A DNA stretch of 11,347 nt, taken from positions 1 to 11,347 of the forward strand of contig JBBING010000076.1 of NCBI GenBank assembly GCA_037444005.1. The letters are read 5' to 3'. The translations under genes and the position numbers were made by a program. Below the pieces are notes generated by a model that was not told where the DNA came from, searched no databases, and saw only the letters and a program-made list of their open reading frames with translations. Position 1 is the stretch's first letter, and every line of letters starts with the position of its first letter. This document shows positions 1 through 8,961 of the stretch, one piece after another. The DNA comes from DATLZC01 sp037444005. Its GTDB lineage: Bacteria; Chloroflexota; Dehalococcoidia; DSTF01; JACRBR01.

Positions 1-13
1 CCACCCATGCTCC

Positions 14-57
14 AGAAAGGAGGTAGGTGTACGGCATGTACTGGACCCGTACATCTG
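14..57 (+). promoter_or_regulatory. Strong Shine-Dalgarno sequence abutting an inverted repeat
   Basis: An eleven-base match to the anti-Shine-Dalgarno complement (AGAAAGGAGGT) lies at 14-24. It runs straight into an inverted repeat whose perfect arms are TGTACGG (28-34) and CCGTACA (47-53). In RNA the stem can be extended to 24-34 / 47-57 with two G-U pairs and a 12-nt loop. GTAC occurs three times in the element. No U-tract follows, so it is not a standard intrinsic terminator. The ribosome site could serve a 13-codon frame starting GTG at 27 (ATG at 36) and ending TGA at 66-68. It could also belong to a gene that starts or ends off the left edge. The role is unknown; only the sequence pattern is certain. 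Confidence 0.35.
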
Positions 58-78
58 ATATCGCGTGAGCGAGCGGCA

Positions 79-87
79 TGCTACAAT
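79..87 (+). promoter_or_regulatory. Extended -10 promoter for the SH3b protein gene
   Basis: TGCTACAAT reads as an extended -10 element (TG-n-TACAAT). No recognisable -35 hexamer lies 16-18 bp upstream, which is tolerable for extended -10 promoters. The predicted transcript start is near 94, giving a leader of about 42 nt before the ATG at 136. It is the only convincing sigma-70-type element between the left edge and the gene. This is inferred from pattern alone. Confidence 0.4.
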
Positions 88-135
88 CCGCCTGCCCGCG
101 TGACGCGGTCCTGCGCTGATTTCGAGCCCTGAGCG

Positions 136-1026
136 ATGGAACACCGCCCGCCGTTCTTGCCCCCAGAGGAAGAGACGCCGTTCCTCCGGAATCCCCTCGT
201 GCTCGGAGGCCTCGGCCTCGTCGCCGTGCTGCTCGTGGCGGCCGTGGCGGTCGTGCTCCTCACGCCCGGCGACGGCGGAGGCGACGGCGCCTCGGCGTCG
301 AACCCGCGCCGCACGCCGACCGCCGCCGGCACGCCAGCGGACGGCACGCCGACGGAAGGCGTCCTGGCGCGCATCCTCGACGTCGTCGACGTCCGGGCGG
401 GCCCGGGCGAACGCTACCCCTTCCTGGGCACGCTCCGGAGCGGCGCGCCGGTTCGTGTCACCGGGCGCAACGACGACGGCACGTGGGTCCAGATCGTGTT
501 CCCGCCCGGTTCGCTGCAACGGGGGTGGATTCAGGCCAGCGCCGTGGAGATTCAGGGAGACCTGGCGTCGGTGCCCATCGCGACGCCCGAGGCGCTCGAA
601 CTTCCTGAGGTGCCGACCCCGGCGTTCAGCGAAACCGAAACGGTCACGCCCGAAGCCACCGAAGCCGCGGAGACCGTCACACCGACGCCATCGGAGACGC
701 CCATCATCGAGGGCGAGCCGGCGGACGTGGTCGTCGGCATCCCGGTGAGCGTCATCAGCGGGCAGGTGGTCGTCACGGCGATCAATCAAGGTTCGGGCGA
801 GTACCGCGGCAGCCTGTCGGTGGACATCTACGACGCGACGGGCCAAACGCTGCTCGCCTCGAGCTCGGCCGGAATCGTCGCGTTGGGGCCCGGCGCGCGC
901 ATCGACGTGCCGGTGCCGTTCACCTTCGGTCCGGAGCCGCAGCAGGTGGTCGTCGTGATCGTCACCGATCAGCCTGAAACAGACCTCACCAACAATTCCG
1001 CGACGTTCACGTTGCCCCCGCAGTAG
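136..1026 (+). CDS. Membrane-anchored SH3b-domain protein with C-terminal beta-sandwich domain
   Basis: This 296-residue protein is predicted to be anchored in the membrane and exposed outside the cell. A short cytoplasmic N-terminus is followed by one transmembrane helix at about residues 20-42, then a Gly/Ala/Pro/Thr-rich spacer. Residues about 76-141 form an SH3b-like domain, with the pattern VDVRAGPGERYPFLGTL, then VxVTGRxxDGTWVQI, then GWI. A Thr/Pro/Glu-rich linker spans about 145-190. Residues about 192-296 resemble a CARDB/adhesion-type Ig-like domain, ending in the typical DLTNNSATFTL strand. SH3b domains often bind cell-wall peptides, so a wall-sensing or scaffolding role is plausible but unproven. 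The start is the first Met before the helix; its Shine-Dalgarno match is weak. The gene is separated from the following operon by a GC hairpin and a promoter, so it is probably a separate transcript. Confidence 0.8.
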   Translation: MEHRPPFLPPEEETPFLRNPLVLGGLGLVAVLLVAAVAVVLLTPGDGGGDGASASNPRRTPTAAGTPADGTPTEGVLARILDVVDVRAGPGERYPFLGTLRSGAPVRVTGRNDDGTWVQIVFPPGSLQRGWIQASAVEIQGDLASVPIATPEALELPEVPTPAFSETETVTPEATEAAETVTPTPSETPIIEGEPADVVVGIPVSVISGQVVVTAINQGSGEYRGSLSVDIYDATGQTLLASSSAGIVALGPGARIDVPVPFTFGPEPQQVVVVIVTDQPETDLTNNSATFTLPPQ

Positions 1027-1035
1027 CGGCGGCAT

Positions 1036-1052
1036 GCGGCGCCTCGCGCCGC
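1036..1052 (+). terminator. GC-rich hairpin after the SH3b gene (no U-tract)
   Basis: A perfect 7-bp inverted repeat, GCGGCGC (1036-1042) and GCGCCGC (1046-1052), has a 3-nt loop and begins ten bases after the TAG stop of the SH3b gene. It lacks a U-tract, so it would be a weak or factor-dependent terminator, or simply a 3'-end stabilising stem. It also covers the region where a -35 box of the next promoter would sit. Confidence 0.35.
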
Positions 1053-1056
1053 GCGC

Positions 1057-1062
1057 TAGAAT
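1057..1062 (+). promoter_or_regulatory. -10 box implying a leaderless transcript of the DinB-dnaG-rpoD operon
   Basis: TAGAAT (five of six matches to TATAAT) ends eight bases before the ATG at 1071. With normal promoter geometry the transcript would start at about 1069, essentially on the start codon. No Shine-Dalgarno sequence precedes that codon, which agrees with leaderless translation. No -35 hexamer is visible; its position is occupied by the GC hairpin. Confidence 0.42.
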
Positions 1063-1070
1063 GCGGCGCC

Positions 1071-1571
1071 ATGGCCGTGGGCGACCTGCTCTCGCGCATG
1101 GAGGCGTCCCGTTCACGGCTCTTCGCGGCCATCACCGGCCTCACCGAGGAGCAGGCCCGCGCACGCCCGCCCGCCGGCGGTCGCTGCGTTAGCGAGATCC
1201 TCGCGCACCTCATGATGTGGGAGCAGGCCGCGCACCGGGCTATCGGCGCCGCCATCCCCGAGGTGGCGCCGCCGCCCGCGTCCTCCGAAGCGCCCGGGCG
1301 CGCCACGCCGCTGCCCCAGCTCGTCCACGGCCTTCAGGCCGCACGCCGCAGGACGGCCCTCCTCCTCGAGCGCCTGGGCGCGCGACAGCTCGCGCTCCCC
1401 GCCGTCGATCCTGATGGTGAGCGGACGACAATACGCGCGCTGCTCGAGGGGATTCCCCCGCACGAGGACGAGCACGCGGCCGAGATCGAGCGCATTCGTT
1501 CGTGGTTGGCCACGCAGGACGGCGAACGGGACGTCGTAATCCTGCGGCCGGCCGAGCGTTCTCAAGGGTGA
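1071..1571 (+). CDS. DinB-fold (DinB/YfiT-like) metal-binding protein
   Basis: This 166-residue protein has the helical-bundle pattern of the DinB/YfiT-like superfamily. Helix 1 carries the LLSRMEASRSRLFAAITGLTEEQ pattern. A typical ILAHLMMWE helix holds His46, and a late helix holds His131 and His135 in HEDEH. These three histidines match the superfamily's metal triad. Members include thiol-dependent transferases and many proteins of unknown function; the substrate cannot be read from sequence. An Ala/Pro-rich loop lies at about residues 64-82. The gene begins right behind a -10 box and ends two bases before a possible GTG start for dnaG (7 nt before the ATG). It therefore probably heads the dnaG-rpoD transcript. 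Despite the family name it has nothing to do with the DinB DNA polymerase. Confidence 0.82.
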   Translation: MAVGDLLSRMEASRSRLFAAITGLTEEQARARPPAGGRCVSEILAHLMMWEQAAHRAIGAAIPEVAPPPASSEAPGRATPLPQLVHGLQAARRRTALLLERLGARQLALPAVDPDGERTTIRALLEGIPPHEDEHAAEIERIRSWLATQDGERDVVILRPAERSQG

Positions 1572-1578
1572 GGTGGCG

Positions 1579-3486
1579 ATGAGCGCCATCGACGAGATCA
1601 AGCAGCGCATCGACATCGTCGACCTCATCGGGGAGACCGTCAGGCTCCAGCGGGCGGGCCGGAACTTCAAGGGGCTGTGCCCGTTCCATACCGAGAAAAC
1701 CCCGTCGTTCATCGTGAGCCCCGACCGCCAGAGCTGGCACTGCTTCGGCGCGTGCGGGACCGGGGGAGACGTGATCACCTTCGTGATGAAGCGCGACGGG
1801 GTGGACTTCCGCGAAGCGCTCGAGCTGCTGGCCCGCCGCGCGGGCGTCACCCTGAGCGACACGCGCAGGCGCCCCGAGGACGCCGAGCGTCGCGACCGGC
1901 TGGTCGGGGCGAACGAAGCGGCGGCGCTGTTCTTCCACCATGCCTTGCGCGAGGCCTCCGAGGCCGAACCCGCGCGCCGCTATCTCGAACGCCGCGGCCT
2001 CGACGCGCAGACCATCGAGCGGTTCCAGCTCGGGTTCGCACCGGCCGCGTTCGACGCCTTGACCGCCTACTTGCGCGCCAGAGACTTCCGCGATGAGGAG
2101 CTCGTCGACGCCGGCCTGGCGTCCGCAGGCGACCACGGGCCATATGACCGCTTCCGGGCGCGGCTCATGTTCCCCATTCGGGACGAACGCGGCCGCGTCG
2201 TGGGGTTCGGCGGGCGGTCGCTCCCCGAGCTCGAGGACCCATCGCGGCCCGGGCCCAAGTACCTCAACACCCCGCAAACGCCGCTCTTCGACAAGGGCGG
2301 ACTGCTCTACGCCCTCGACCTCGCCCGCGAGGGCATCCGCGCCACGGGCAGAGCCGTCATCGTCGAGGGCTATATGGATGCCATCGCCGCACACCAGTTC
2401 GGCTTCACCAACGTCGTCGCCACGATGGGTACAGCCCTCACCGAACGACAGGTGAGCTTGCTGAAGCGCTACACACGGAACGTCGTCGTCGCGCTCGACG
2501 CCGACGTCGCCGGAAGCGAGGCCACGCTGCGCGGCGTACAGGTCATCGCCGAAGCCGTCGAGCGCGAGCCGGTCCCCGTGCCTACGTGGCATGGCCTCAT
2601 CCGCCATCAGCAGCGGCTCGCGGCGGATATCCGCGTGACCACGCTCCCGGAAGGCCGCGACCCTGACGACGTCATCCGCAGCGACCCGGCTCTCTGGTCG
2701 CGGCTGGTCGACGAAGCGAAGCCCGTGCTCGAGCACCTGTACGCGGTCACCGTCGCCCGGGCGCGCGCGTGTCCGCCGGTCGAACGCTTCAAGGTCATCG
2801 AGGCGTTCCTCCCGACGGTGGCGGCCATCCCCGACCCCATCATGCAGGCGCAGTACCTCGACCGGCTGTTGCTGGACGCGGGGCTTTCGGCGCCCGACCG
2901 AGACGAGCTCCGGCGGGCGCTGCGGCGCGCGGCGCGGCCGTCGCAGCGACCGAGCGTCCCGGAGCCGAGGACGTCGCCCCCGGCGGACGCCGAAGCTGCC
3001 AGAGAAGCGTTTTGTCTGGCGCTGCTTTTTCGCTATCCTGCGGTCAGGGAGCGCGGGCTCCGGATCTCGCCGGAGTTCTTCCACCTCGCCGAACACCGCG
3101 CCCTGTTTCTGGCCTGGACCCAGGAGCCCGACGCCGGCGTTCTCGCCGAGCGGCTCCAGAGTGAGCTGAGGGAGCGATTGGAGACCATCCTGGCCAGACG
3201 GATTCCACCGCTTGACGAGCGCCGGCAGCTTGACGCCCTGGAAAGCTGTGTCTGGCATCTCGAGCAGGAACGACTGCGCGCATGGAAGCGCGAGACCGCC
3301 CTCGCAGTGGCCGACCTCGAAGAGCGGAATTCCCCGTCCCGCCTCGTCGAGTCCACCACCGCCGGGAACGGCGGAGCCACGGACACCGAAGAGCCAGCGC
3401 CCGCTGACGTCGTCCGGCAGGACACCGAAGCGGGCCTGTTGCTTCATCGGCGCGTCCTGGAGTGGAAGCGGAACGTTCAGTCCTGA
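1579..3486 (+). CDS. dnaG: DNA primase DnaG
   Basis: This is bacterial replicative primase, which makes RNA primers at the fork and binds the DnaB helicase. It has 635 residues from the ATG, close to the family's usual size. The N-terminal zinc-binding domain shows Cys34 and His37 (GLCPFHTEKTPSF), then Cys55 and Cys59 (HCFGACGTGGD). The usual spacing of the second pair is C-x2-C; here it is C-x3-C. The Toprim catalytic core follows, with Glu263 in EGYMD and the DADVAG motif at 307-312 carrying the paired acidic metal ligands. The C-terminal third (about 480-635) is divergent and helical, as expected for the DnaB-interacting domain. I chose ATG 1579, which has GAGG five bases upstream; GTG 1573 in the same frame is the alternative. 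The gene lies just behind the DinB-like gene and 13 nt before rpoD, a classical primase-sigma pairing. Confidence 0.97.
   Translation: MSAIDEIKQRIDIVDLIGETVRLQRAGRNFKGLCPFHTEKTPSFIVSPDRQSWHCFGACGTGGDVITFVMKRDGVDFREALELLARRAGVTLSDTRRRPEDAERRDRLVGANEAAALFFHHALREASEAEPARRYLERRGLDAQTIERFQLGFAPAAFDALTAYLRARDFRDEELVDAGLASAGDHGPYDRFRARLMFPIRDERGRVVGFGGRSLPELEDPSRPGPKYLNTPQTPLFDKGGLLYALDLAREGIRATGRAVIVEGYMDAIAAHQFGFTNVVATMGTALTERQVSLLKRYTRNVVVALDADVAGSEATLRGVQVIAEAVEREPVPVPTWHGLIRHQQRLAADIRVTTLPEGRDPDDVIRSDPALWSRLVDEAKPVLEHLYAVTVARARACPPVERFKVIEAFLPTVAAIPDPIMQAQYLDRLLLDAGLSAPDRDELRRALRRAARPSQRPSVPEPRTSPPADAEAAREAFCLALLFRYPAVRERGLRISPEFFHLAEHRALFLAWTQEPDAGVLAERLQSELRERLETILARRIPPLDERRQLDALESCVWHLEQERLRAWKRETALAVADLEERNSPSRLVESTTAGNGGATDTEEPAPADVVRQDTEAGLLLHRRVLEWKRNVQS
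3012..3039 (+). promoter_or_regulatory. Possible internal promoter inside dnaG for rpoD
   Basis: A T-rich island in otherwise GC-rich dnaG contains TTGTCT (3012-3017) and TATCCT (3034-3039), 16 bp apart, each matching four of six consensus bases. It would start a transcript about 450 nt upstream of rpoD. In Escherichia coli a heat-shock promoter for rpoD lies inside dnaG, so the position is suggestive. The match is weak and may simply reflect the encoded residues (FCLALLFRYP). Confidence 0.2.
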
Positions 3487-3499
3487 AGAGGTTCGAGGA

Positions 3500-4963
<1,464 letters not shown>

Positions 4964-4969
4964 CGCCCG

Positions 4970-5614
4970 TCACAGCTTCACGGCCCGGAGCGCCACGAAC
5001 GACGCGCCCGTCACGACGCCGTCGTGCGCGGGCTCGGGCTCAGGGCGTTCCGTAGGCGGCCGCAGCAGCGTCGATGCGGACGCCTCGACGCGAAACCGCG
5101 CGCCCCGCAGCATGGCGACCGTCTCGCGTACGGTGTACAGCGTCGCCGCCCGGTAGAAGGGATTCCCTTCCTCCTTCAGCGCGAGATACCGCTCGCCCCA
5201 CGGGCTGTCTCTCGGGATCTCGCCGATGACCAGCGAACCGCCCGGCTTCAGCGCGTAGCGAATCTGCCGCAGCGCCGCCCTCGGGTCCTGGAGAAAGCAG
5301 ATGGTGACGATGACAAACGCCGTCCCGACGCTGCCATCCCGCAGCGGCAGCGCCTCGGCCACGCCCTGCACGACGGGGACGCCGCGGGCTCGGGCGCGCT
5401 CGAGCATGGGCCGCGACGGGTCGACGCCGAGGTCGATGCGCAGCGGCGCCGCGAACGCCCCCGTGCCCACGCCGACCTCCACCCACGGGCCCGGCGCGCC
5501 GCGGGCGACCCGGCGCACCGCCTCCAGCTCCGACGGAAAGAGCGACCGCCCCGGCTCCTGCTCGAACCAGGCGTCGTACCGGTCTACGAGCGTCTCGAAC
5601 GGTTGCCAGGTCAC
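4970..5614 (-). CDS. Class I SAM-dependent methyltransferase
   Basis: This 214-residue enzyme has a Rossmann-type methyltransferase fold. The SAM-binding motif I is VEVGVGTGAF at about residues 45-54. It is followed by the acidic end of strand 2 in GVDPSRPML (Asp65), then an EALPLRDGSV stretch and the post-motif helix around FLQDPRAALRQIRYALKPGGSLVIGEIP. The N-terminal FETLVDRYDAWFEQEPG pattern is typical of Methyltransf_11-type enzymes. The substrate cannot be named. The frame is open to an ATG at 5698, but I prefer GTG 5614. Family-like sequence begins there, and a good -10 box (TATACT, 5678-5673) lies between the two, so an mRNA from it could not contain the 5698 codon. No strong Shine-Dalgarno precedes 5614, so the start is only moderately certain. 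It converges on rpoD with a 6-nt gap. Confidence 0.88.
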   Translation of the reverse strand: MTWQPFETLVDRYDAWFEQEPGRSLFPSELEAVRRVARGAPGPWVEVGVGTGAFAAPLRIDLGVDPSRPMLERARARGVPVVQGVAEALPLRDGSVGTAFVIVTICFLQDPRAALRQIRYALKPGGSLVIGEIPRDSPWGERYLALKEEGNPFYRAATLYTVRETVAMLRGARFRVEASASTLLRPPTERPEPEPAHDGVVTGASFVALRAVKL

Positions 5615-5655
5615 TCCGTACCACTCGCAGGCCGCGCATCGGGGCGGCCGCAGTC

Positions 5656-5667
5656 CTGTCGAGACAG
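5656..5667. repeat. Short inverted repeat at the methyltransferase transcript start
   Basis: CTGTC (5656-5660) and GACAG (5663-5667) form a 5-bp inverted repeat with a 2-bp centre. It sits directly over the transcript start (about 5666) predicted from the minus-strand TATACT box. The position would suit a repressor operator, but a 10-base symmetry is short and could be chance. Confidence 0.25.
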
Positions 5668-5672
5668 AGTGC

Positions 5673-5678
5673 AGTATA
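5673..5678 (-). promoter_or_regulatory. -10 box of the methyltransferase gene
   Basis: Read on the minus strand, the six bases are TATACT, a five-of-six match to TATAAT, standing out in GC-rich surroundings. No good -35 box is present; the nearest candidate is CGGACA 19 bp upstream. The predicted transcript begins near 5666 and has a leader of about 50 nt before GTG 5614. Confidence 0.4.
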
Positions 5679-5799
5679 CGCCTGCCCCGCCGTGACATGT
5701 CCGGTCGCGGTCGGCCCGCGTCGCGCCCCTTGGTCGGGCTGGGGGCTCGACGGTGCCGAACGGCATCCCGGCGCGGCTCTTCGTCTCGGCCGTTCGGCC

Positions 5800-5828
5800 T
5801 TGACGCGGGCGGGCGGCCCGCGTAGCTT
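5800..5828 (+). promoter_or_regulatory. Sigma-70-type promoter of the FmdB-like gene, near-leaderless
   Basis: TTGACG (5800-5805) and TAGCTT (5823-5828) are separated by the ideal 17 bp. The first matches five of six consensus bases, the second four of six. The predicted transcript start is about 5835, only five bases before the ATG at 5840. There is thus almost no leader and no room for a Shine-Dalgarno sequence. Confidence 0.5.
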
Positions 5829-5839
5829 GTGCATCAGAG

Positions 5840-6079
5840 ATGCCGATCTACGAGTACTACTGCCGACGTTGCGACACGAAGTTCGAACAGCTCCGTCCCA
5901 TGTCCCGGTCGGACGAGCCGGCGACCTGTCCCGCGGGACACGAGGGCGCGGGCCGTGTGTTGTCGCTCTTCGCGTCGATGACCCGGGGAGAGGACGGCAG
6001 CCTGCAGGCGGTGAGCGGAACGGGCGGGTGCGCCGGCTGCGCTGCGGGCTCCTGCGCCGGCTGCGCCGTCGCCCACTGA
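5840..6079 (+). CDS. FmdB-family zinc-ribbon protein
   Basis: This 79-residue protein begins with the family hallmark MPIYEYYCRRCDTKFEQL. Cys8 and Cys11 form the first half of a zinc ribbon. The second half is CPAGH (Cys30, with His34 in place of the usual second Cys), followed by RVLSLFAS. The C-terminus is rich in Gly, Ala and Cys, with two CAGC units (Cys64, 67, 72 and 75) encoded by an exact 14-bp direct repeat (6029-6042 and 6053-6066). Members of the FmdB/CxxC_CxxC_SSSS group are named from a putative regulator of formamidase genes, but most have no proven function. The gene is transcribed alone from a promoter abutting it and converges on the ABC permease gene with a 4-nt gap. Confidence 0.9.
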   Translation: MPIYEYYCRRCDTKFEQLRPMSRSDEPATCPAGHEGAGRVLSLFASMTRGEDGSLQAVSGTGGCAGCAAGSCAGCAVAH

Positions 6080-6083
6080 TGGC

Positions 6084-6819
6084 TTATGTCACGTCGCGGC
6101 GGCGAAAGCCGAGCGTCGCCGCCGCCACCGTCAGGACGGACAGCGCGTACAACGTCGCCAGCCGGGCCACCTCACGGCCGACGTCGTAGCGCCCCGCAAC
6201 GATCCCCTCCAGATCGTTCACGATCTCCTCGGGGGAAAGGAACCCGATTTCGAGAAACGAGAACGCCGCGCCCGCGAAGTACCAGGCCACCGCCAGCGTC
6301 GCCACCGCCAGGAGGGTATTGTTGAGGGCCGCGCTGAGCGCCACGCCGAGGACGCTCAGGAACAGCAGCAAGCAGAGCACGAGCCCAACGCCGAACCCCG
6401 CGCCCACAGGCGAAAGATCGTTCTCCGTGTAGCGGGCGGTCAGCGCTACGAACGGCGCGACCACCACGAGATAGACCGTCGCCACCACGAACAGCCGCGC
6501 GGCGAATTTCGACAGGAGATAGTCGTCGCGAGTCACGGCGCGCGACAGGATGGCATCGCCCAGGACGCCGGCGTCGCCCGATACCGCGCTCGCCGTGGCG
6601 AGGATGACGATGACGCTGAGGGCCAGCAAATAGAGCGCGAGGCCCGCCGACATTACGCGCGACGCCTCCGTGTCCCGGCCGCTCGCCGTCACCACGATGA
6701 CGAGCGCCACCAGCGCGGAGCCCGCGAGCCATCCGCGGACCAGCCACGAACGGAACTGCTGGGTGACGTCGTTGGTCAGCAGAGCCCAGAACGGCCCCGG
6801 CTGCACGCGAACGGGCGCC

Positions 6820-6848
<29 letters not shown>
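6084..6848 (-). CDS. ABC-2-type transporter permease
   Basis: This 254-residue integral membrane protein has six likely transmembrane helices, at about residues 36-54, 66-88, 115-136, 152-173, 178-200 and 230-247. The segment SRAVTRDDYLLSKFAAR between helices 2 and 3, and the C-terminal end FRRRDVT, are typical of ABC-2 export permeases. It should pair with the ATPase encoded just upstream; the exported substrate is unknown. I chose GTG 6848, which overlaps the end of the ATPase gene by 29 nt. GGAGGAGGA lies eight bases before it, and the overlap suggests translational coupling. A second in-frame GTG at 6806, 13 nt after the ATPase stop, is possible but has a poorer ribosome site. In-frame codons further upstream (to 6962) would only add an arginine/serine-rich shadow of the ATPase. 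Confidence 0.87.
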
Positions 6849-7785
<937 letters not shown>

Positions 7786-7791
7786 GCGACG

Positions 7792-7798
7792 CCTCCTT
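7792..7798 (-). promoter_or_regulatory. Ribosome-binding site of the ABC ATPase
   Basis: AAGGAGG on the minus strand, six bases before GTG 7785, is the strongest properly spaced ribosome site in the operon. It decides the ATPase start against the longer frame. Confidence 0.7.
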
Positions 7799-7835
7799 CC
7801 TCTCGAAGATCGGCCGGACCGCCGGCGACCTGGCG

Positions 7836-8825
7836 CTACGGAAAGTACCCGACGCAGGTCAGCCACAGCCGCCGCACGGGGCCGTCCTCCACGCGGAGCC
7901 GGAATGCGCCCGCCTCGTCGAGGAGAACGCGAACCTGCGCCGTCGTATTGCGCACGCTTCCGGCGTACCCCGCGAGGGGCCACGCGATCGGCGCGCCGCC
8001 GTCCAGCACGATCACGCGTCCGCGGCCTTCGGCCCGCACTTCGAGCTGAAGCCAGCGTACGCCCTCCGGGAGCGCGAAGTCGAGCCTCGCCTGGATGTCG
8101 TACGCGCCCGGCGCCACCGCGCCGCCGGGAGGCCGGGGCCAGTTCGGATTCGGCCGTACGTAGCGGATCATCGCATCCCCTCCTGCCCTCGCCAGCAGCG
8201 CCAGATAGCGCTCCTTGGGCCAACCCCGTCCGGGACACCCCCAGCGGTTCACGCTATCGAGGTCGGCGTGGGCGATGACGTGACCGTCGTCGATGGGCAC
8301 GGGCGGCAGCCCCTCGCGGCGCAGCTCGTCGTTGCACCACGCCAGGAAGCGCACCGCCGCCTCGACCATGGCGCCCGTGAACGGCTCGCCCGAGAATCCC
8401 TCGTGCTCCAGGGCGATGGAGCGGCTGTTGATGATGTTCACGCCGTCGGCGTCCACCCACGCCTCGCCGCCGCCAGCTAGGGGAACCGCGCGCACCCGTG
8501 TCCCCTGAGGTGACGAACGCAGCTCTTCGACGAAGGCGCAACCCGCCCGGGGCCGGTTCACCACGCCGTTGCCCCAGTGCGCGTCGAAGATACTGGTGTA
8601 CTGCGAGATCGAGCCGTCCTTGCCGACCGCGGCCGTCACCCCGACGCCGGCTCGCTCCATCCAGTCGCCCTCGTCCATCGTGCGCTTGAAGCCGTCCATC
8701 ACGTGGCAGACGATGGCCCGCGAGCGGTTCTGGTCGCGCGCGCCGCGCGGATAACCGAACGTCGTCCGCGGCAGATGGCGCGCGAAGGGACACCATCCTC
8801 TCGGCATGCCCCGAGGAGACGACAT
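7836..8825 (-). CDS. N-acetylmuramoyl-L-alanine amidase-like protein (Amidase_2/PGRP fold)
   Basis: This 329-residue protein has an N-terminal domain of the amidase_2/peptidoglycan-recognition family, which cleaves the bond between muramic acid and the stem peptide. The expected zinc ligands are visible: His41 in AIVCHVMDG, His186 in IAHADLD and Cys197 in RWGCPG. SIALEHEGFSG (about 136-146) forms the usual central strand. An extra stretch of about 48 residues (88-135) lies between the HWGNG turn and that strand. Residues about 210-329 form a second, beta-rich domain that I do not recognise. There is no obvious signal peptide, so a typical secreted enzyme is not certain. ATG 8825 has TGAGG six bases upstream; ATG 8807 would also keep the conserved part. 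It is first in the amidase-ABC operon. Confidence 0.83.
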   Translation of the reverse strand: MSSPRGMPRGWCPFARHLPRTTFGYPRGARDQNRSRAIVCHVMDGFKRTMDEGDWMERAGVGVTAAVGKDGSISQYTSIFDAHWGNGVVNRPRAGCAFVEELRSSPQGTRVRAVPLAGGGEAWVDADGVNIINSRSIALEHEGFSGEPFTGAMVEAAVRFLAWCNDELRREGLPPVPIDDGHVIAHADLDSVNRWGCPGRGWPKERYLALLARAGGDAMIRYVRPNPNWPRPPGGAVAPGAYDIQARLDFALPEGVRWLQLEVRAEGRGRVIVLDGGAPIAWPLAGYAGSVRNTTAQVRVLLDEAGAFRLRVEDGPVRRLWLTCVGYFP

Positions 8826-8929
8826 GGAGGGCCTCAGCGCCAAGCGATCGCTGGCGCGAGCGCTTGCCCGAGCGCCGCGGATCCCTGTGGCTGAGATCGC
8901 GGCCGGCCGGCCCGCGGGCAGCCCCGCCG

Positions 8930-8959
8930 TTGACGCGATGGGTGCGAACGGGATAAGCT
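8930..8959 (+). promoter_or_regulatory. Promoter of the TetR-cupin pair
   Basis: TTGACG (8930-8935) and TAAGCT (8954-8959) are 18 bp apart. The predicted transcript start is about 8966, with a leader of about 31 nt to the ATG at 8997. The -10 region begins an unusually AT-rich patch (about 8953-8986) in this GC-rich window. Confidence 0.42.
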
Positions 8960-8961
8960 TT

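Noticed and set aside
14..24. AGAAAGGAGGT as the reverse complement of a 16S rRNA 3' end
   Set aside because: The bases that should continue the 16S complement (GATCC and beyond) are absent, so it is only a ribosome-site match.
3212..3499. N-terminal extension of RpoD by 96 residues
   Set aside because: The extension overlaps the end of dnaG in another frame and reads as Ser/Pro/Arg-rich shadow. A proper ribosome site precedes ATG 3500.
7786..8238. N-terminal extension of the ABC ATPase by 151 codons
   Set aside because: It overlaps the amidase gene and is Arg/Gly-rich. AAGGAGG before GTG 7785 marks the real start.
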